From CF-118 sp035934385 (lineage in GTDB: Bacteria > Chloroflexota > Dormibacteria > Dormibacterales > Dormibacteraceae), in NCBI GenBank assembly GCA_035934385.1, contig DASYXY010000087.1:92180-156179 (forward strand): 64,000 bases of DNA. The letters are read 5' to 3'. The position numbers and the translations under genes were made by a program. The notes beneath the pieces were generated by a model that was not told the origin of the DNA, ran no database searches, and saw only the letters and a list, made by a program, of their open reading frames with translations. Numbering within the stretch: position 1 is the stretch's first letter; each line of letters begins with the position of its first letter. Positions 16,112-24,488 of this stretch are shown piece by piece.

Positions 16112-17010
16112 CAGACGATCAGCCCCACGGTCAGCAGCAGCGCGAAGGCGAGCTCGGCGATGGCCATTCGTTTCAGCGCGCCCACCAGGACGGGCGGCGA
16201 TGTGCTGGCGAAGGCGCTGCGCACCGGCACCGCGGCGATGGGAATCGCGAAATGGACAGCCATCACCGTGACCGGCGCGAGGTGCGACATGAAGACCACG
16301 ATCGGGATCGCGAACGCGGCTGATGTGAGAAGCGCGAGCAGGTAAAGCGTGCGCTGCCGCCCGATGAGCGTCGCCAGCGTCCGCTTCCCTGCCGCGGCGT
16401 CGGTTTCGATGTCGCGCAGGTTGTTGAGTACGAGGATCGCGCTGGCCAGGAAACCCATCGAGCCCCCGAAGAGAATTGCGAGCGGTGTGATGCGGAGCGA
16501 CTCGACGTACACCGTGCCGACCGTGGCGACCAGCCCAAAGAACACGAACACGAAGAGCTCGCCGAGGCCGAGGTAGCCGTACGGCCGCGGGCCGCCTGTG
16601 TACAGCCAGCCGGCCAGCAGGCACGCGGCGCCGACGATGAGCAGCCGCCAGTCGGTGGCCAGGCTGAGCACGAGGCCGATCGCCCCGGCCACGCCGAACG
16701 AAGCGATCGCCGCGAGTCGCACCTGACCCGGCGGGACCACGCCCGACGAGGCCGCCCGCACGGGGCCCACGCGCGCCGGTGAATCCGCGCCGCGCCGGTG
16801 GTCGGAGTAGTCGTTCGCGAAGTTCACCCCGAGCTGCATGCAAAGTCCGACCACGAGCGCGCCGACACCCGCGAGCGGCCGGATGCTTCCTTGATGGATC
16901 GCGATCGCGGTGCCCGCAAGCACCGGAGCGACCGACGCCGCCAGCGTCGCGGGGCGAACGGCCGACCACCATACGGCGCGGGGCGTCAGTGCGCTGGTGG
17001 CGACAGCCAT
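16111..17010 (-). CDS. menA: 1,4-dihydroxy-2-naphthoate polyprenyltransferase MenA
   Basis: 299 residues with about eight hydrophobic helices, as in UbiA-type prenyltransferases. The two Asp-rich motifs are present: NDYSDHRRGAD (N66-D76), which binds prenyl diphosphate through Mg2+, and NNLRDIETDAAAGKRTL (about 195-211). It attaches a polyprenyl chain to DHNA in the membrane, giving demethylmenaquinone. Its start is immediately adjacent to the menB stop (17011), so menB-menA form an operon that continues into the small coupled gene. Confidence 0.93.
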   Translation of the reverse strand: MAVATSALTPRAVWWSAVRPATLAASVAPVLAGTAIAIHQGSIRPLAGVGALVVGLCMQLGVNFANDYSDHRRGADSPARVGPVRAASSGVVPPGQVRLAAIASFGVAGAIGLVLSLATDWRLLIVGAACLLAGWLYTGGPRPYGYLGLGELFVFVFFGLVATVGTVYVESLRITPLAILFGGSMGFLASAILVLNNLRDIETDAAAGKRTLATLIGRQRTLYLLALLTSAAFAIPIVVFMSHLAPVTVMAVHFAIPIAAVPVRSAFASTSPPVLVGALKRMAIAELAFALLLTVGLIV

Positions 17011-17853
17011 CTAAGGACGCTTCGGAAATTTCTTGAAGTCAGGTTTGCGCTTCTCCACATACGCATTGCGCCCCTCCTGCGCCTCTTCGCTGAGGTAGTA
17101 CAGGAGGGTCGCGTCGCCGGCGAGCTGCTGGATGCCGGCGAGCCCGTCATCGGCGGCGTTGAATCCTGCCTTGAGGAGGCGAAGCGCGAGCGGGCTCAGC
17201 TCGAGCATCCGCCTGCACCAAGCGACCGTCTCCTCTTCGAGCTTGTCGAGCGGCACGACCTTGTTGACCAGGCCCATGTCCAGAGCCTGTTGAGCGTCGT
17301 ACTGCTCGCAGAGGAACCAGATCTCGCGTGCCTTCTTCTGCCCGACGATGCGCGCCAGCAGACCGGCGCCGTAGCCGCCGTCGAAGCTGCCGACGCGAGG
17401 CCCGGTCTGACCGAACCGCGCGTTGTCGGCGGCGATCGTGAGGTCGCACACGATGTGCAGCACGTGCCCGCCGCCGATTGCGTAGCCGGCCACCATCGCG
17501 ACCACCGGCTTCGGCAGGCGCCGGATCTGGACCTGAAGGTCGAGCACGTTCAGGCGGCCGACGCCTTTGGGATCGACGTAGCCGTCGTCGCCGCGGATGC
17601 GCTGGTCGCCGCCCGAGCAGAACGCCTCAGTGCCGGCGCCGGTGAGGATGACCACACCGACCGACGCGTCGTTGCGCGCCGCCTCGAACGCGGCCGACAT
17701 CTCGAACACCGTCGTCGGCCGGAAGGCGTTGCGCACCTCCGGGCGGTTGATCGTGATCCTGGCGATGCCGTCCCAGGTGTCGTAGAGGACGTCCTCGTAC
17801 TCGCCCGCCTTGACCCACCCGCCTGAGCGCCGTGCCTGATCTTTCAAGCTCAC
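17011..17853 (-). CDS. menB: 1,4-dihydroxy-2-naphthoyl-CoA synthase MenB
   Basis: 280 residues of the crotonase superfamily. Diagnostic parts are ITINRPEVRNAFRP, the oxyanion-hole segment CSGGDQRIRG and the MenB-type GYAIGGGHVLHIVCDL with FGQTGPRVGSFDGGYG. The C-terminus reads EGRNAYVEKRKPDF, typical of MenB. It cyclises o-succinylbenzoyl-CoA. GTG 17853 is the annotated start; AGGAG then lies only one base before it, so TTG 17847 two codons in fits the ribosome site better. An AGCGATCGCT palindrome lies 9 nt upstream of the gene. Confidence 0.93.
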   Translation of the reverse strand: MSLKDQARRSGGWVKAGEYEDVLYDTWDGIARITINRPEVRNAFRPTTVFEMSAAFEAARNDASVGVVILTGAGTEAFCSGGDQRIRGDDGYVDPKGVGRLNVLDLQVQIRRLPKPVVAMVAGYAIGGGHVLHIVCDLTIAADNARFGQTGPRVGSFDGGYGAGLLARIVGQKKAREIWFLCEQYDAQQALDMGLVNKVVPLDKLEEETVAWCRRMLELSPLALRLLKAGFNAADDGLAGIQQLAGDATLLYYLSEEAQEGRNAYVEKRKPDFKKFPKRP

Positions 17854-17895
17854 ACTCCTAGAGCGATCGCTAGCACTATCCGAATCGTAGACGAA

Positions 17896-18828
17896 TCAGG
17901 CTCGGCGGGTCGGCTTCTTCCTCGGGAACAAGCGGACGATCTTGGCGTAGTCGTCGGGCGTGTCGATGTCGTCCGGCCGGCCCTGGGCAGGCACCACGTC
18001 CAGCAGCTCCGGATGGGCGTCCAGGAGCTGCCGAGCCCCCGCATCGCCGGCGAGCTGCTCGAGCTCGGGCCACAGCTCGCGCGCGAGCACGACAGGCGGG
18101 GTCCATTTCGGTTTGGGCGTGGAGGACGCCATGGCGACAGCAGGCCGCGAGCCTTCGCGGCGCCACGAGCGGAGCACAGCCGCGACCGAGCGCGAGCCCA
18201 CGAGCGGCTGGTCGCCCAGGACTATGAGCGCCGCCTCCATGTCGGAGCGCAGGCCTTCAAGCCCGCATCGCAGCGACGTCGACATGCCCTTGGCCGAGTC
18301 GGGATTGAAGATGAGCTCGGCTGCGCCGTCGACGGCGCTCGCGACATCCTTCGAGGCGTAGACGACCACGACCTGGTGGCATCCGCCGTTGGAGGCGGCC
18401 TCGATCGCGTGCCTCACCATCGGCTGGCCGTCGAAGTCGAGCAGCAATTTCTGCGTGTCGCCCATGCGTGAGCTCGAGCCGGCGGCGAGCACCACCGCGC
18501 CGACCGGCAGCAGCGACGCGGCCAGTCGTTCGCTCGAAGGTCGAGCCGCCCGAATCCATTCCACCTCGGCCGCGGCTGCAGTTGCGGCCTTGGCGAAATC
18601 GTGCAGGCGCGCGCTGTCGGCGTCGACGGCGATGACCTTGCGACCCGCCAGGGCCGCCAGGTCAGGGATCGCATCCGGCACGCCGACTACGGCGAGAGTC
18701 GTGCAGTCGGGTCGCGACGCCGCGTGCTGCAAAGCCGGCACGAGGTCGCGACCGCGGACGACCACGCTGTGCGGTCCGTCGGGCTCGCGATACGTGCGCC
18801 CTCTGATGGGGACCTCGAGGTCGCTCAT
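17896..18828 (-). CDS. MocA-like molybdenum cofactor cytidylyltransferase with extra N-terminal domain
   Basis: 310 residues. The C-terminal part (about 110-305) is an NTP-transferase fold with LAAGSSSRMG (114-123), the catalytic-type Lys in QKLLLDF and GDQPLV. This is the MocA/MobA-like type that makes the dinucleotide form of Moco for xanthine-dehydrogenase-family enzymes. Residues 1-105 form a separate small alpha/beta domain (VVVRGRDLVPALQ, LAVVGVPDAIPDLAAL, KVIAVDADSARLHDF) that reads like a Rossmann-type half domain and is not normal for MocA. ATG 18828 is chosen; longer starts run into the divergent nfo promoter. The cox/xdh genes at 20.6-27.4 kb are the likely clients. Confidence 0.75.
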   Translation of the reverse strand: MSDLEVPIRGRTYREPDGPHSVVVRGRDLVPALQHAASRPDCTTLAVVGVPDAIPDLAALAGRKVIAVDADSARLHDFAKAATAAAAEVEWIRAARPSSERLAASLLPVGAVVLAAGSSSRMGDTQKLLLDFDGQPMVRHAIEAASNGGCHQVVVVYASKDVASAVDGAAELIFNPDSAKGMSTSLRCGLEGLRSDMEAALIVLGDQPLVGSRSVAAVLRSWRREGSRPAVAMASSTPKPKWTPPVVLARELWPELEQLAGDAGARQLLDAHPELLDVVPAQGRPDDIDTPDDYAKIVRLFPRKKPTRRA

Positions 18829-18882
18829 GACGAATATCGGCACGTCGTCAGCATGCCACGGTGCGCCGCTAGTCTTGACGGG

Positions 18883-19728
18883 ATGCCGACCATCGGTGCG
18901 CACGTGGATTCCTCCGGCGGCCTGCACCTCGCGTTCGAGCGCGCGAAGGCCATGGACGCGGACGCGATCCAGTGCCACCCGACGCCGCCGGGCTTCTGGG
19001 GCTCACCGAAGCTCGACGAAACACGCGTCGCGACGTTCAAGGAGGCGGCCGACAGGTTCGGCCACCCGCCCTTCTACTTTCACGCCGTCTACCTGATCAA
19101 CCTCGCGGGTGACGACCCCACCCTGCGCCAGCGCTCGGAGAGCACGCTCACCGGCTACCTCCGGTCCGCCGACGAGCTCGGCATCAGCGGCGTGATCTTC
19201 CACACCGGCTCGCACAAGGGCGCGGGTTTCGACAAGACCCTGCCGACGATCATCGGCCACCTGCAGAAAGTGCTCGAGCGCGCAGATCCGAAGACCGCCC
19301 GCCTGCTCATCGAGAACAACGCGGGTCTCGGCGGATGCGTCGGCGCGCGCTTCGAGGAGATCGCGACGATGATGGCGAAGCTGAAGGACAAGCGCGTTGG
19401 CGTGTGCTTCGACACATGCCACGCGTTCGCGTCGGGCTACGACGAGCGCAGCGCCGAAACCGTGAGCAACACCATAGACGAGCTGGACAAGGTCATCGGC
19501 CTGAAGAACGTCGACGTCGTCCACTGCAACGACTCCGTCACCGGCCTCGGCTCCAACCGCGACCGCCACGCCAACATCGGCGCCGGACAGATCGGCGACG
19601 AAGGCTTCCGCGCGCTGCTCCACGAGCCGAGGCTCGACCGCTTGCCCTTCATCCTCGAGGTCCCAGGCGCCGGCGACGGGCCCGACGCGGAGCAAGTTGC
19701 CACACTGCGGCGGCTAGCCGCTAGCTAG
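18883..19728 (+). CDS. nfo: Endonuclease IV (AP endonuclease)
   Basis: 281 residues, standard for the family. It cuts abasic sites 5' to the lesion in base-excision repair. Trinuclear zinc ligands can be followed: H67 (FYFHAVY), H107 (VIFHTGSHKG), E144 (LLIENNAG), then CFDTCHAFASGYD, HCNDS, RDRHANIGAG and a C-terminal Glu in FILEVPG. ATG 18883 is supported by MPTIGAHVDSSGG, the usual N-terminus, and by a TAGTCT -10 box with exactly 7 nt to the ATG, which suggests a leaderless mRNA. It overlaps the convergent small gene by 4 bp. Confidence 0.93.
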   Translation: MPTIGAHVDSSGGLHLAFERAKAMDADAIQCHPTPPGFWGSPKLDETRVATFKEAADRFGHPPFYFHAVYLINLAGDDPTLRQRSESTLTGYLRSADELGISGVIFHTGSHKGAGFDKTLPTIIGHLQKVLERADPKTARLLIENNAGLGGCVGARFEEIATMMAKLKDKRVGVCFDTCHAFASGYDERSAETVSNTIDELDKVIGLKNVDVVHCNDSVTGLGSNRDRHANIGAGQIGDEGFRALLHEPRLDRLPFILEVPGAGDGPDAEQVATLRRLAAS

Positions 19729-19973
19729 GCGGCGTCGGTCCCCGCCCGCCGCTCCTCACGACGGGCAGCGGCTGTGCCTTCGACCAGCGCCGGGCTCCAT
19801 CGCGGAGCGCGCCTGCTGGCGAGACCCGCCACTACCCAGACCCTGTCGGCCAGCCTCGGCAGCCACCAGCGAAGCGAACGCCCGCCCGACGCGACCAGCC
19901 GGCGGTTCTCCATCTCCAGCTGTAGGTCCTGCAACTGCCTCCAGGCCATCTCCTCGTTGTAGAACTCGTTCAT
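19725..19973 (-). CDS. Small basic hypothetical protein (82 aa)
   Basis: ATG 19973 is preceded by AGGAG at 3-nt spacing. The N-terminal helix MNEFYNEEMAWRQLQDLQLE resembles short proteins of unknown function in actinobacteria and Chloroflexota that start with a similar amphipathic helix. A short hydrophobic stretch (about 45-52) and an Arg/Ala-rich tail follow. It shares the 80-bp upstream region with the divergent CGNR regulator. No function can be given. Confidence 0.55.
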   Translation of the reverse strand: MNEFYNEEMAWRQLQDLQLEMENRRLVASGGRSLRWWLPRLADRVWVVAGLASRRAPRWSPALVEGTAAARREERRAGTDAA

Positions 19974-20002
19974 CGTCTCCTAACCTCCATATCTCTTATG
20001 CA

Positions 20003-20046
20003 GGTTATTATAACCGATGTTTCCACTTGACCGGTTAGGGTACGAT
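20003..20046 (+). promoter_or_regulatory. Dyad operator and leaderless promoter of CGNR gene
   Basis: GGTTATTATAACC (20003-20015) is a perfect 13-nt palindrome. TAACCG at 20011-20016 is also repeated inverted as CGGTTA at 20032-20037. A TACGAT -10 box (20041-20046) lies 7 nt before GTG 20054. The dyads flank where the polymerase would bind, so repression by the CGNR protein or another regulator is plausible. The region is AT-rich compared with its surroundings. Confidence 0.5.
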
Positions 20047-20053
20047 AAAGTTC

Positions 20054-20608
20054 GTGATGGCGGACAGGGAATCTGCTACCGGGCCGATCGGGCTGGTCCA
20101 GGCCTTCGTCAACTCCGTCGACCTCCAGGACGGTCCCGAGGAGCTGGCAACCACCGAGGCGCTCGGGGCATGGCTCTCCGGTCGCGGCCTGCTCCCACTG
20201 GGTTCGGTCCCTGGCGAGGAGGACTTGCGGCACGCGATCGCCCTGCGCGAGGCCCTGCGCGGCATCGTCGGCGCCAACTCGGGCGGGGCGGTCTACCCGG
20301 TCGACGTGGCCACGCTTAACGAAGCGGCGTCGGCCAGCAAACTGCGCGCCAGGTTCGGGCCCGATGGAAAAGCGCGGCTCGAGCCGGACGTCAGCGGCGT
20401 CACCGGCGCACTCGGCCGGATCGTCGCAGCGGCGTTTACGGCGATGGCAGACGACGACTGGAGCAGGCTCAAGCTCTGCAGCTCGCAGACGTGTCGATGG
20501 GCGTTCTTCGATCGCTCGCGCAACCACTCCAGCCGCTGGTGCACGATGGCCTCCTGCGGCAACCGCGCGAAGGCTCGGCGCTTCCGCGCGCAGGCAACGA
20601 AGGCCTAG
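20054..20608 (+). CDS. CGNR zinc-finger (ABATE-domain) regulator
   Basis: 184 residues. The N-terminal ABATE-type stress-response domain (about 1-130) includes FVNSVDLQDGPEEL and GALGRIVAAAFTAMADDDWSRLK. The C-terminal zinc finger reads CSSQTCRWAFFDRSRN then RWCTMASCGNRAK, with the CGNR signature. The family is thought to be DNA-binding regulators. The start is GTG 20054 or ATG 20057; the -10 box spacing favours GTG. Its end overlaps the convergent xdhC by 4 bp. Palindromes upstream suggest autoregulation. Confidence 0.88.
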   Translation: MMADRESATGPIGLVQAFVNSVDLQDGPEELATTEALGAWLSGRGLLPLGSVPGEEDLRHAIALREALRGIVGANSGGAVYPVDVATLNEAASASKLRARFGPDGKARLEPDVSGVTGALGRIVAAAFTAMADDDWSRLKLCSSQTCRWAFFDRSRNHSSRWCTMASCGNRAKARRFRAQATKA

Positions 20609-21573
20609 GCCCGGGCGGCTTTCACCTCGCGCATCCCTGAGGCGGTGCCGGCGAAGCGCACCGCGGTGAGCTCGGCCAGGATGCCGAGGGCCGTCTCCTC
20701 CGCCCCGCGGCTTCCGAGGTCCAGGCCGATGGGTCCGTGCACGCGTGCGATCTGCTCTTCGGTGAAGCCTTCCTTGCGCAGGGCATCGAACCGATTGGCG
20801 TTCGTCTTGCGGCTCCCGATCGCGCCGATGTAGCCAACGTCCTTCTTGAGCACCGAACGCAGCGCGGGCAGGTCGAACTTCGGGTCGTGGGTGAGGATCA
20901 CGACGTAGGTCGATCGGTCCAGCGTCAGCTTGCCCAGACCCTCGTCGGGCCACGACACGAGCAGCTCGTCCGCCTCAGGAAACCGCTCGCGAGTCGCGAA
21001 CTTCGCCCGCGCGTCGATGACGGTGACGCGATAGCCCATCACCTTGGCGAGCCGGTGCAGCGGGATGGCGATGTGGATCGCGCCGACGATCACCAGGTGC
21101 GCCGGACGTCGGAACGGCTCGACGAACCAGTCTCCGTCGCGCCCCGCGAGCTCGGTTCCCGGCGGCGTGCCCTCGACCAGCTGCGATTCGCCCGTCACGA
21201 GGTTGGTGCGCAGCGTCGCCGGCTCGTCCTTCTCGAGCATGCCGATCAGCTTTTTCTGCACGGCGTCGAGCGGCTGAACGAACACCTCGATGTGCCCGCC
21301 GCAGGCCAGGCCGACTTCGAAGGCCACGTCGTCGGCGACGCCGAAAGCCGCGATCTTCGGCTCGCCTGACTTCAGCACCTTCTGCGCTTCCTCGAAGACC
21401 GCGCCCTCGATGCACCCGTTGGAAACCGAGCCCGCCATCTTGCCGGAGCGGGTCACCGCCATCCGTGAGCCGAGCGGTCTCGGGCTCGAGCCCCACGTCT
21501 CGACCACAATGGCGAGCGCGATCTCCTCGCCCGCTTCGTTCCAGGCGCGCAGCTCGTCCAGGATCTCGCGCAT
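20605..21573 (-). CDS. xdhC: XdhC/CoxF-family Moco maturation protein
   Basis: 322 residues. The N-terminal XdhC_CoxI domain has ALAIVVETWGSSPRPLGSRM, the metal/Moco-type NGCIEG and the FGLACGGH-like VGLACGGHIEVFVQP. The C-terminal Rossmann domain contains LVIVGAIHIAIPL and YIGAIGSRKTNANRFDALR, then IGLDLGSRGAEETALGILAE. XdhC proteins bind Moco, protect its sulfuration and insert it into xanthine-dehydrogenase-family enzymes. It is the last gene of the coxS-L-M-D-E transcript, 8 nt after coxE. Confidence 0.9.
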   Translation of the reverse strand: MREILDELRAWNEAGEEIALAIVVETWGSSPRPLGSRMAVTRSGKMAGSVSNGCIEGAVFEEAQKVLKSGEPKIAAFGVADDVAFEVGLACGGHIEVFVQPLDAVQKKLIGMLEKDEPATLRTNLVTGESQLVEGTPPGTELAGRDGDWFVEPFRRPAHLVIVGAIHIAIPLHRLAKVMGYRVTVIDARAKFATRERFPEADELLVSWPDEGLGKLTLDRSTYVVILTHDPKFDLPALRSVLKKDVGYIGAIGSRKTNANRFDALRKEGFTEEQIARVHGPIGLDLGSRGAEETALGILAELTAVRFAGTASGMREVKAARA

Positions 21574-21581
21574 GTCGGTTC

Positions 21582-22757
21582 TTACTTATACGCGGGGCGA
21601 CGACCGAGCCCGGCCAGCAGCCGGCCGAGGTCGTCCAGCGCCTGCACGTTGTGAGCCGCGAGGAAGTCGTCGCAGTACGGCAGCGCGGCCGCCATGCCGC
21701 GCGTCACGGGCTCATAGCCCTCGCTGCCGATGAGTGGGTTCAGCCAGATGAGGCGATGGGAGGAGCGTCGGAGATGGTCGAGCTCGGCCGCGAGCTGCGC
21801 AGGATCGCCGCGGTCCCAACCGTCGCTGACGATGATCACGACCGCGCCGTGCCCGAGCACGCGACGCGCCCACTTGCGGTTGAAGTCGCCCAGCGCGGTG
21901 CCGATGCGAGTGCCGCCGCTGAAATCGTGCACTCCCTTGCTGACCGAGTCGAGCACCTTGTCGACGTCGCGCTGGCGCAGCAGGCGCGTGATGCGCGTGA
22001 GCCGCGTCGAGAAGACGAACGCCTCGAGGTCTTCGCGGCGCGCCACAGCGTAGGCAAAGATCATGAACAGCCGCGAGTAGCGCTCCATCGATCCGCTCAC
22101 GTCGCAGATGAGCACGAGCGGCCGTCGCCGCATTGAAGGCCGGCGGCGAAACAGCCTGATCAGCTCGCCGCTCGACCGGATCGCGTGCCGCGCCGAGCGG
22201 CGCAGGTCGATGCGTCCTGCGCGCGCGGGTCGCATTCGCCGGGTGCGGCGCTCGGCGACTCGCCATGCCGCCTGCTCGAGCAACCGCCGGACCTGCTCCG
22301 TCTCCGACCAGGTCATCTCGTCGAAATCCTTTTGCCGCAGGAGCTCCTCGGCGCTGTAGCCGCTCGAGCTGGCGGGCACCTCGCGAGGGGTCTGCTCGCG
22401 ATTCATCTGCGACGTGTTGAGTCCCAGCAAGGACGACCACGCCTTGGCGCGCTCCGGCGACATCGGCAGCCCCCGGCTCCGGCCGGGAATGACGCCCGCC
22501 GTGATGCGCGGATCGGGTGGCGCCCAGAAGATGTCGAACGCGGCCTCGAAGGTCGGAAGGTCCTCCTTGCGACTGACGAACACTGTGCGGAGCGCGCTGC
22601 GGAAGTCCACCTCGCGCATGAGGTCGATGTAGACCAGCGCGCGTGTCGCATCGGTCAGGCGTCGCGGCCCGGCCTCGAGGCCGGCGTCGTGCAGAAGTCT
22701 CGCGAAGGCGCTTAGACGCGGGAGGAGATCGGCCCGGGCAGGGGCCTCCTCAGGCAC
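21582..22757 (-). CDS. coxE: VWA-domain protein CoxE
   Basis: 391 residues from GTG 22757, which overlaps the MoxR stop by 8 bp. A helical N-terminal region (LLPRLSAFARLLHDAGLEAG) is followed by an Arg-rich linker. The C-terminal VWA domain has the MIDAS start ICDVSGSMERYS (DxSxS), the Thr in GGTRIGTALGDFN and the Asp in IVSDGWDRGD. CoxE acts with the MoxR ATPase CoxD to mature the copper/sulfur or molybdenum centre of CO-dehydrogenase-type enzymes, as known for Oligotropha. The same pairing here supports a maturation role. Confidence 0.88.
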   Translation of the reverse strand: MPEEAPARADLLPRLSAFARLLHDAGLEAGPRRLTDATRALVYIDLMREVDFRSALRTVFVSRKEDLPTFEAAFDIFWAPPDPRITAGVIPGRSRGLPMSPERAKAWSSLLGLNTSQMNREQTPREVPASSSGYSAEELLRQKDFDEMTWSETEQVRRLLEQAAWRVAERRTRRMRPARAGRIDLRRSARHAIRSSGELIRLFRRRPSMRRRPLVLICDVSGSMERYSRLFMIFAYAVARREDLEAFVFSTRLTRITRLLRQRDVDKVLDSVSKGVHDFSGGTRIGTALGDFNRKWARRVLGHGAVVIIVSDGWDRGDPAQLAAELDHLRRSSHRLIWLNPLIGSEGYEPVTRGMAAALPYCDDFLAAHNVQALDDLGRLLAGLGRRPAYK

Positions 22758-23649
22758 GCTTGGCCTGCTCGACGAGGGCAGGCACCTTCTCGCGCACCCG
22801 CTCCAGGTCTTCCTGGTACTTGAGCGCCGCGCCGAGCGTCGCGTCGACCAGCGATGTGTCGATCGAGCGCGCACCGAGGGCGGCCAGCGAGCGCGCCCAG
22901 TCCAGGGTTTCGGCCACACCCGGCACCTTGTAGAGGTCCATGGTGCGCAGGCCCTGCACCAGTGCGGCCACTTCCCGGGCCAGACCGTCCGCAGCCTCGG
23001 GAGCGCGGGCGCGCACGATCTCCACCTCTTTCTCGAGATCCGGGTAGTCGATCCAGTGGTAGAGGCAGCGCCGCTTGAGCGCGTCGTGCACCTCTCGCGT
23101 GCGATTGGACGTGATGACTACAAATGGGGGCTTCTTCGCCTTGATCGTCCCGATCTCCGGGATCGAGACCTGGAAGTCGGAGAGCAGCTCCAACAGAAAG
23201 GCTTCGAACTCTTCGTCCGATCTGTCGATCTCGTCGATCAGCAGGACGGGCGGCGTCGCGTCGTTGTTGTCGATCGCGTCAAGCAGCGGCCGGCGCAGCA
23301 GGAACTCCGGGCTGAAGATCTCGCGTTCCGCGAGCCGGCGGTCCTCGCTCTCGTTGAGCAACCGGATGTGCAGCAGCTGCCGCGGATAGTTCCACTCGTA
23401 GACCGCGTGCGCGAGGTCGATGCCCTCGTAGCACTGCAGGCGGATCAGCCGTGCGCCTAGCACGTCAGCCATGACCTTGGCGGCCTCGGTCTTGCCGACC
23501 CCGGCCTCGCCCTCGATGAACAGCGGTTTTTCGAGCTTGAGGGCGAGGTAGATGGCGGTCGCAAGGGCCCGGTCGCCGATGTACCGCCGCTCGCGCAGAC
23601 GCGCCTCGACGTCGTCGATGGTTGCCGGACCCGCCGCATTCATCGACAA
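22750..23649 (-). CDS. coxD: MoxR-type AAA+ ATPase CoxD
   Basis: 299 residues. MoxR-family chaperone ATPase: Walker A GEAGVGKTEA (47-56), Walker B VLLIDEIDRSDEEFEAFLLE, sensor-1 VVITSNRTREVHDALKRRC and the lid domain ending LVDATLGAALKYQEDL. In cox operons CoxD is a membrane-linked ATPase required for active-site assembly and pairs with VWA protein CoxE, here overlapping it by 8 bp. It lies 32 nt downstream of coxM. Confidence 0.9.
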   Translation of the reverse strand: MSMNAAGPATIDDVEARLRERRYIGDRALATAIYLALKLEKPLFIEGEAGVGKTEAAKVMADVLGARLIRLQCYEGIDLAHAVYEWNYPRQLLHIRLLNESEDRRLAEREIFSPEFLLRRPLLDAIDNNDATPPVLLIDEIDRSDEEFEAFLLELLSDFQVSIPEIGTIKAKKPPFVVITSNRTREVHDALKRRCLYHWIDYPDLEKEVEIVRARAPEAADGLAREVAALVQGLRTMDLYKVPGVAETLDWARSLAALGARSIDTSLVDATLGAALKYQEDLERVREKVPALVEQAKRA

Positions 23650-23681
23650 CAGACTACCGCCGAGTTACCCCGGACCTTGGG

Positions 23682-24488
23682 TTACTGCGACTGCTCGATC
23701 GCCCTCCGGGTGAGGACTCTCGCCAGGTGCTTCTTGTACTCGGGGCTCGCCCGTAGGTCGCCCGCGGGGTTCAAGCCGTCCGACGCGTGCTGGGCTGCCT
23801 CTTCGGGCTTCGCGCCCTTGCCCAGCGCATCCTCGACCGCTTTCGCGCGTACCGGCGTCGGGCCCACGTTGGTCAGGCCGATGCGCCAGTGGCCGTCCAC
23901 CTTCTGGGCCGCCGCCCCGACGATGGCCCAGTCGAAGAGCCGGCGTCGGAACTTGATGTACTTGTGCGGTCCGTTCGCCACGGGGAACACCACCTCAGTG
24001 ACGATCTCGTTCGCGTGCAGCGGGGTTGTGAACAGGTCCTTGAAGAAATCCTTGGCTGCAATCGTGCGGTGGTTCGTGACGATGTCCGCGTCGAGCATCA
24101 GTGCAATGGTCGGATAGTCGCCGGCCGCGTCCGCGTGCGCGACGACACCGCCGATCGTGCCCATGTTGCGCACCTGGTTGTCGCCGACCTCGCCCGCCAC
24201 TTCGGCCAGGATGGGCAGCTTGTCCTTGACGACATCGGAGTTCTGGATCGATACGTGGCGCGCGAGCGCGCCGACGTGCAGCTTGTTGCCCTTGGCCTCG
24301 ATGTGGTCGAGGCCCTTGATGCCGTTGATGTCCACCAGTGCCTTGGGCTGAGCGAGGCGAAGTCGCATCAAGGGGATGAGGCTGTGGCCACCCGCCAGCA
24401 CCTTGGCGTCCTCTCCGAACCTGTCGAGCAGCTTGACCGCCTCATCGACTGAGGAGGCCTTCGCGTAGTCGAATGCGGCGGGGATCAA
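23682..24488 (-). CDS. coxM: Molybdenum hydroxylase FAD subunit CoxM
   Basis: 268 residues. The FAD-binding PCMH-type fold has both flavin loops: VLAGGHSLIPLMRLRLAQP (about 30-48) and NMGTIGGVVAHADAAGDYP (about 108-126). A CO_deh_flav_C domain follows (FKDLFTTPLHANEIVTEV, FRRRLFDWAIVGAAA). It passes electrons from the iron-sulfur subunit to the acceptor. It overlaps coxL as ATGA, so the subunits are made together. Confidence 0.92.
   Translation of the reverse strand: MIPAAFDYAKASSVDEAVKLLDRFGEDAKVLAGGHSLIPLMRLRLAQPKALVDINGIKGLDHIEAKGNKLHVGALARHVSIQNSDVVKDKLPILAEVAGEVGDNQVRNMGTIGGVVAHADAAGDYPTIALMLDADIVTNHRTIAAKDFFKDLFTTPLHANEIVTEVVFPVANGPHKYIKFRRRLFDWAIVGAAAQKVDGHWRIGLTNVGPTPVRAKAVEDALGKGAKPEEAAQHASDGLNPAGDLRASPEYKKHLARVLTRRAIEQSQ

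Noticed and set aside
17862..17871. AGCGATCGCT palindrome before menB as an operator
   Set aside because: Only 10 bp, contains the GCGATCGC motif common in GC-rich genomes, and has no second half-site.
18601..18882. N-terminal extension of endonuclease IV
   Set aside because: It is antisense to the MocA-like gene; homology starts at MPTIGAH and a -10 box sits 7 nt before ATG 18883.
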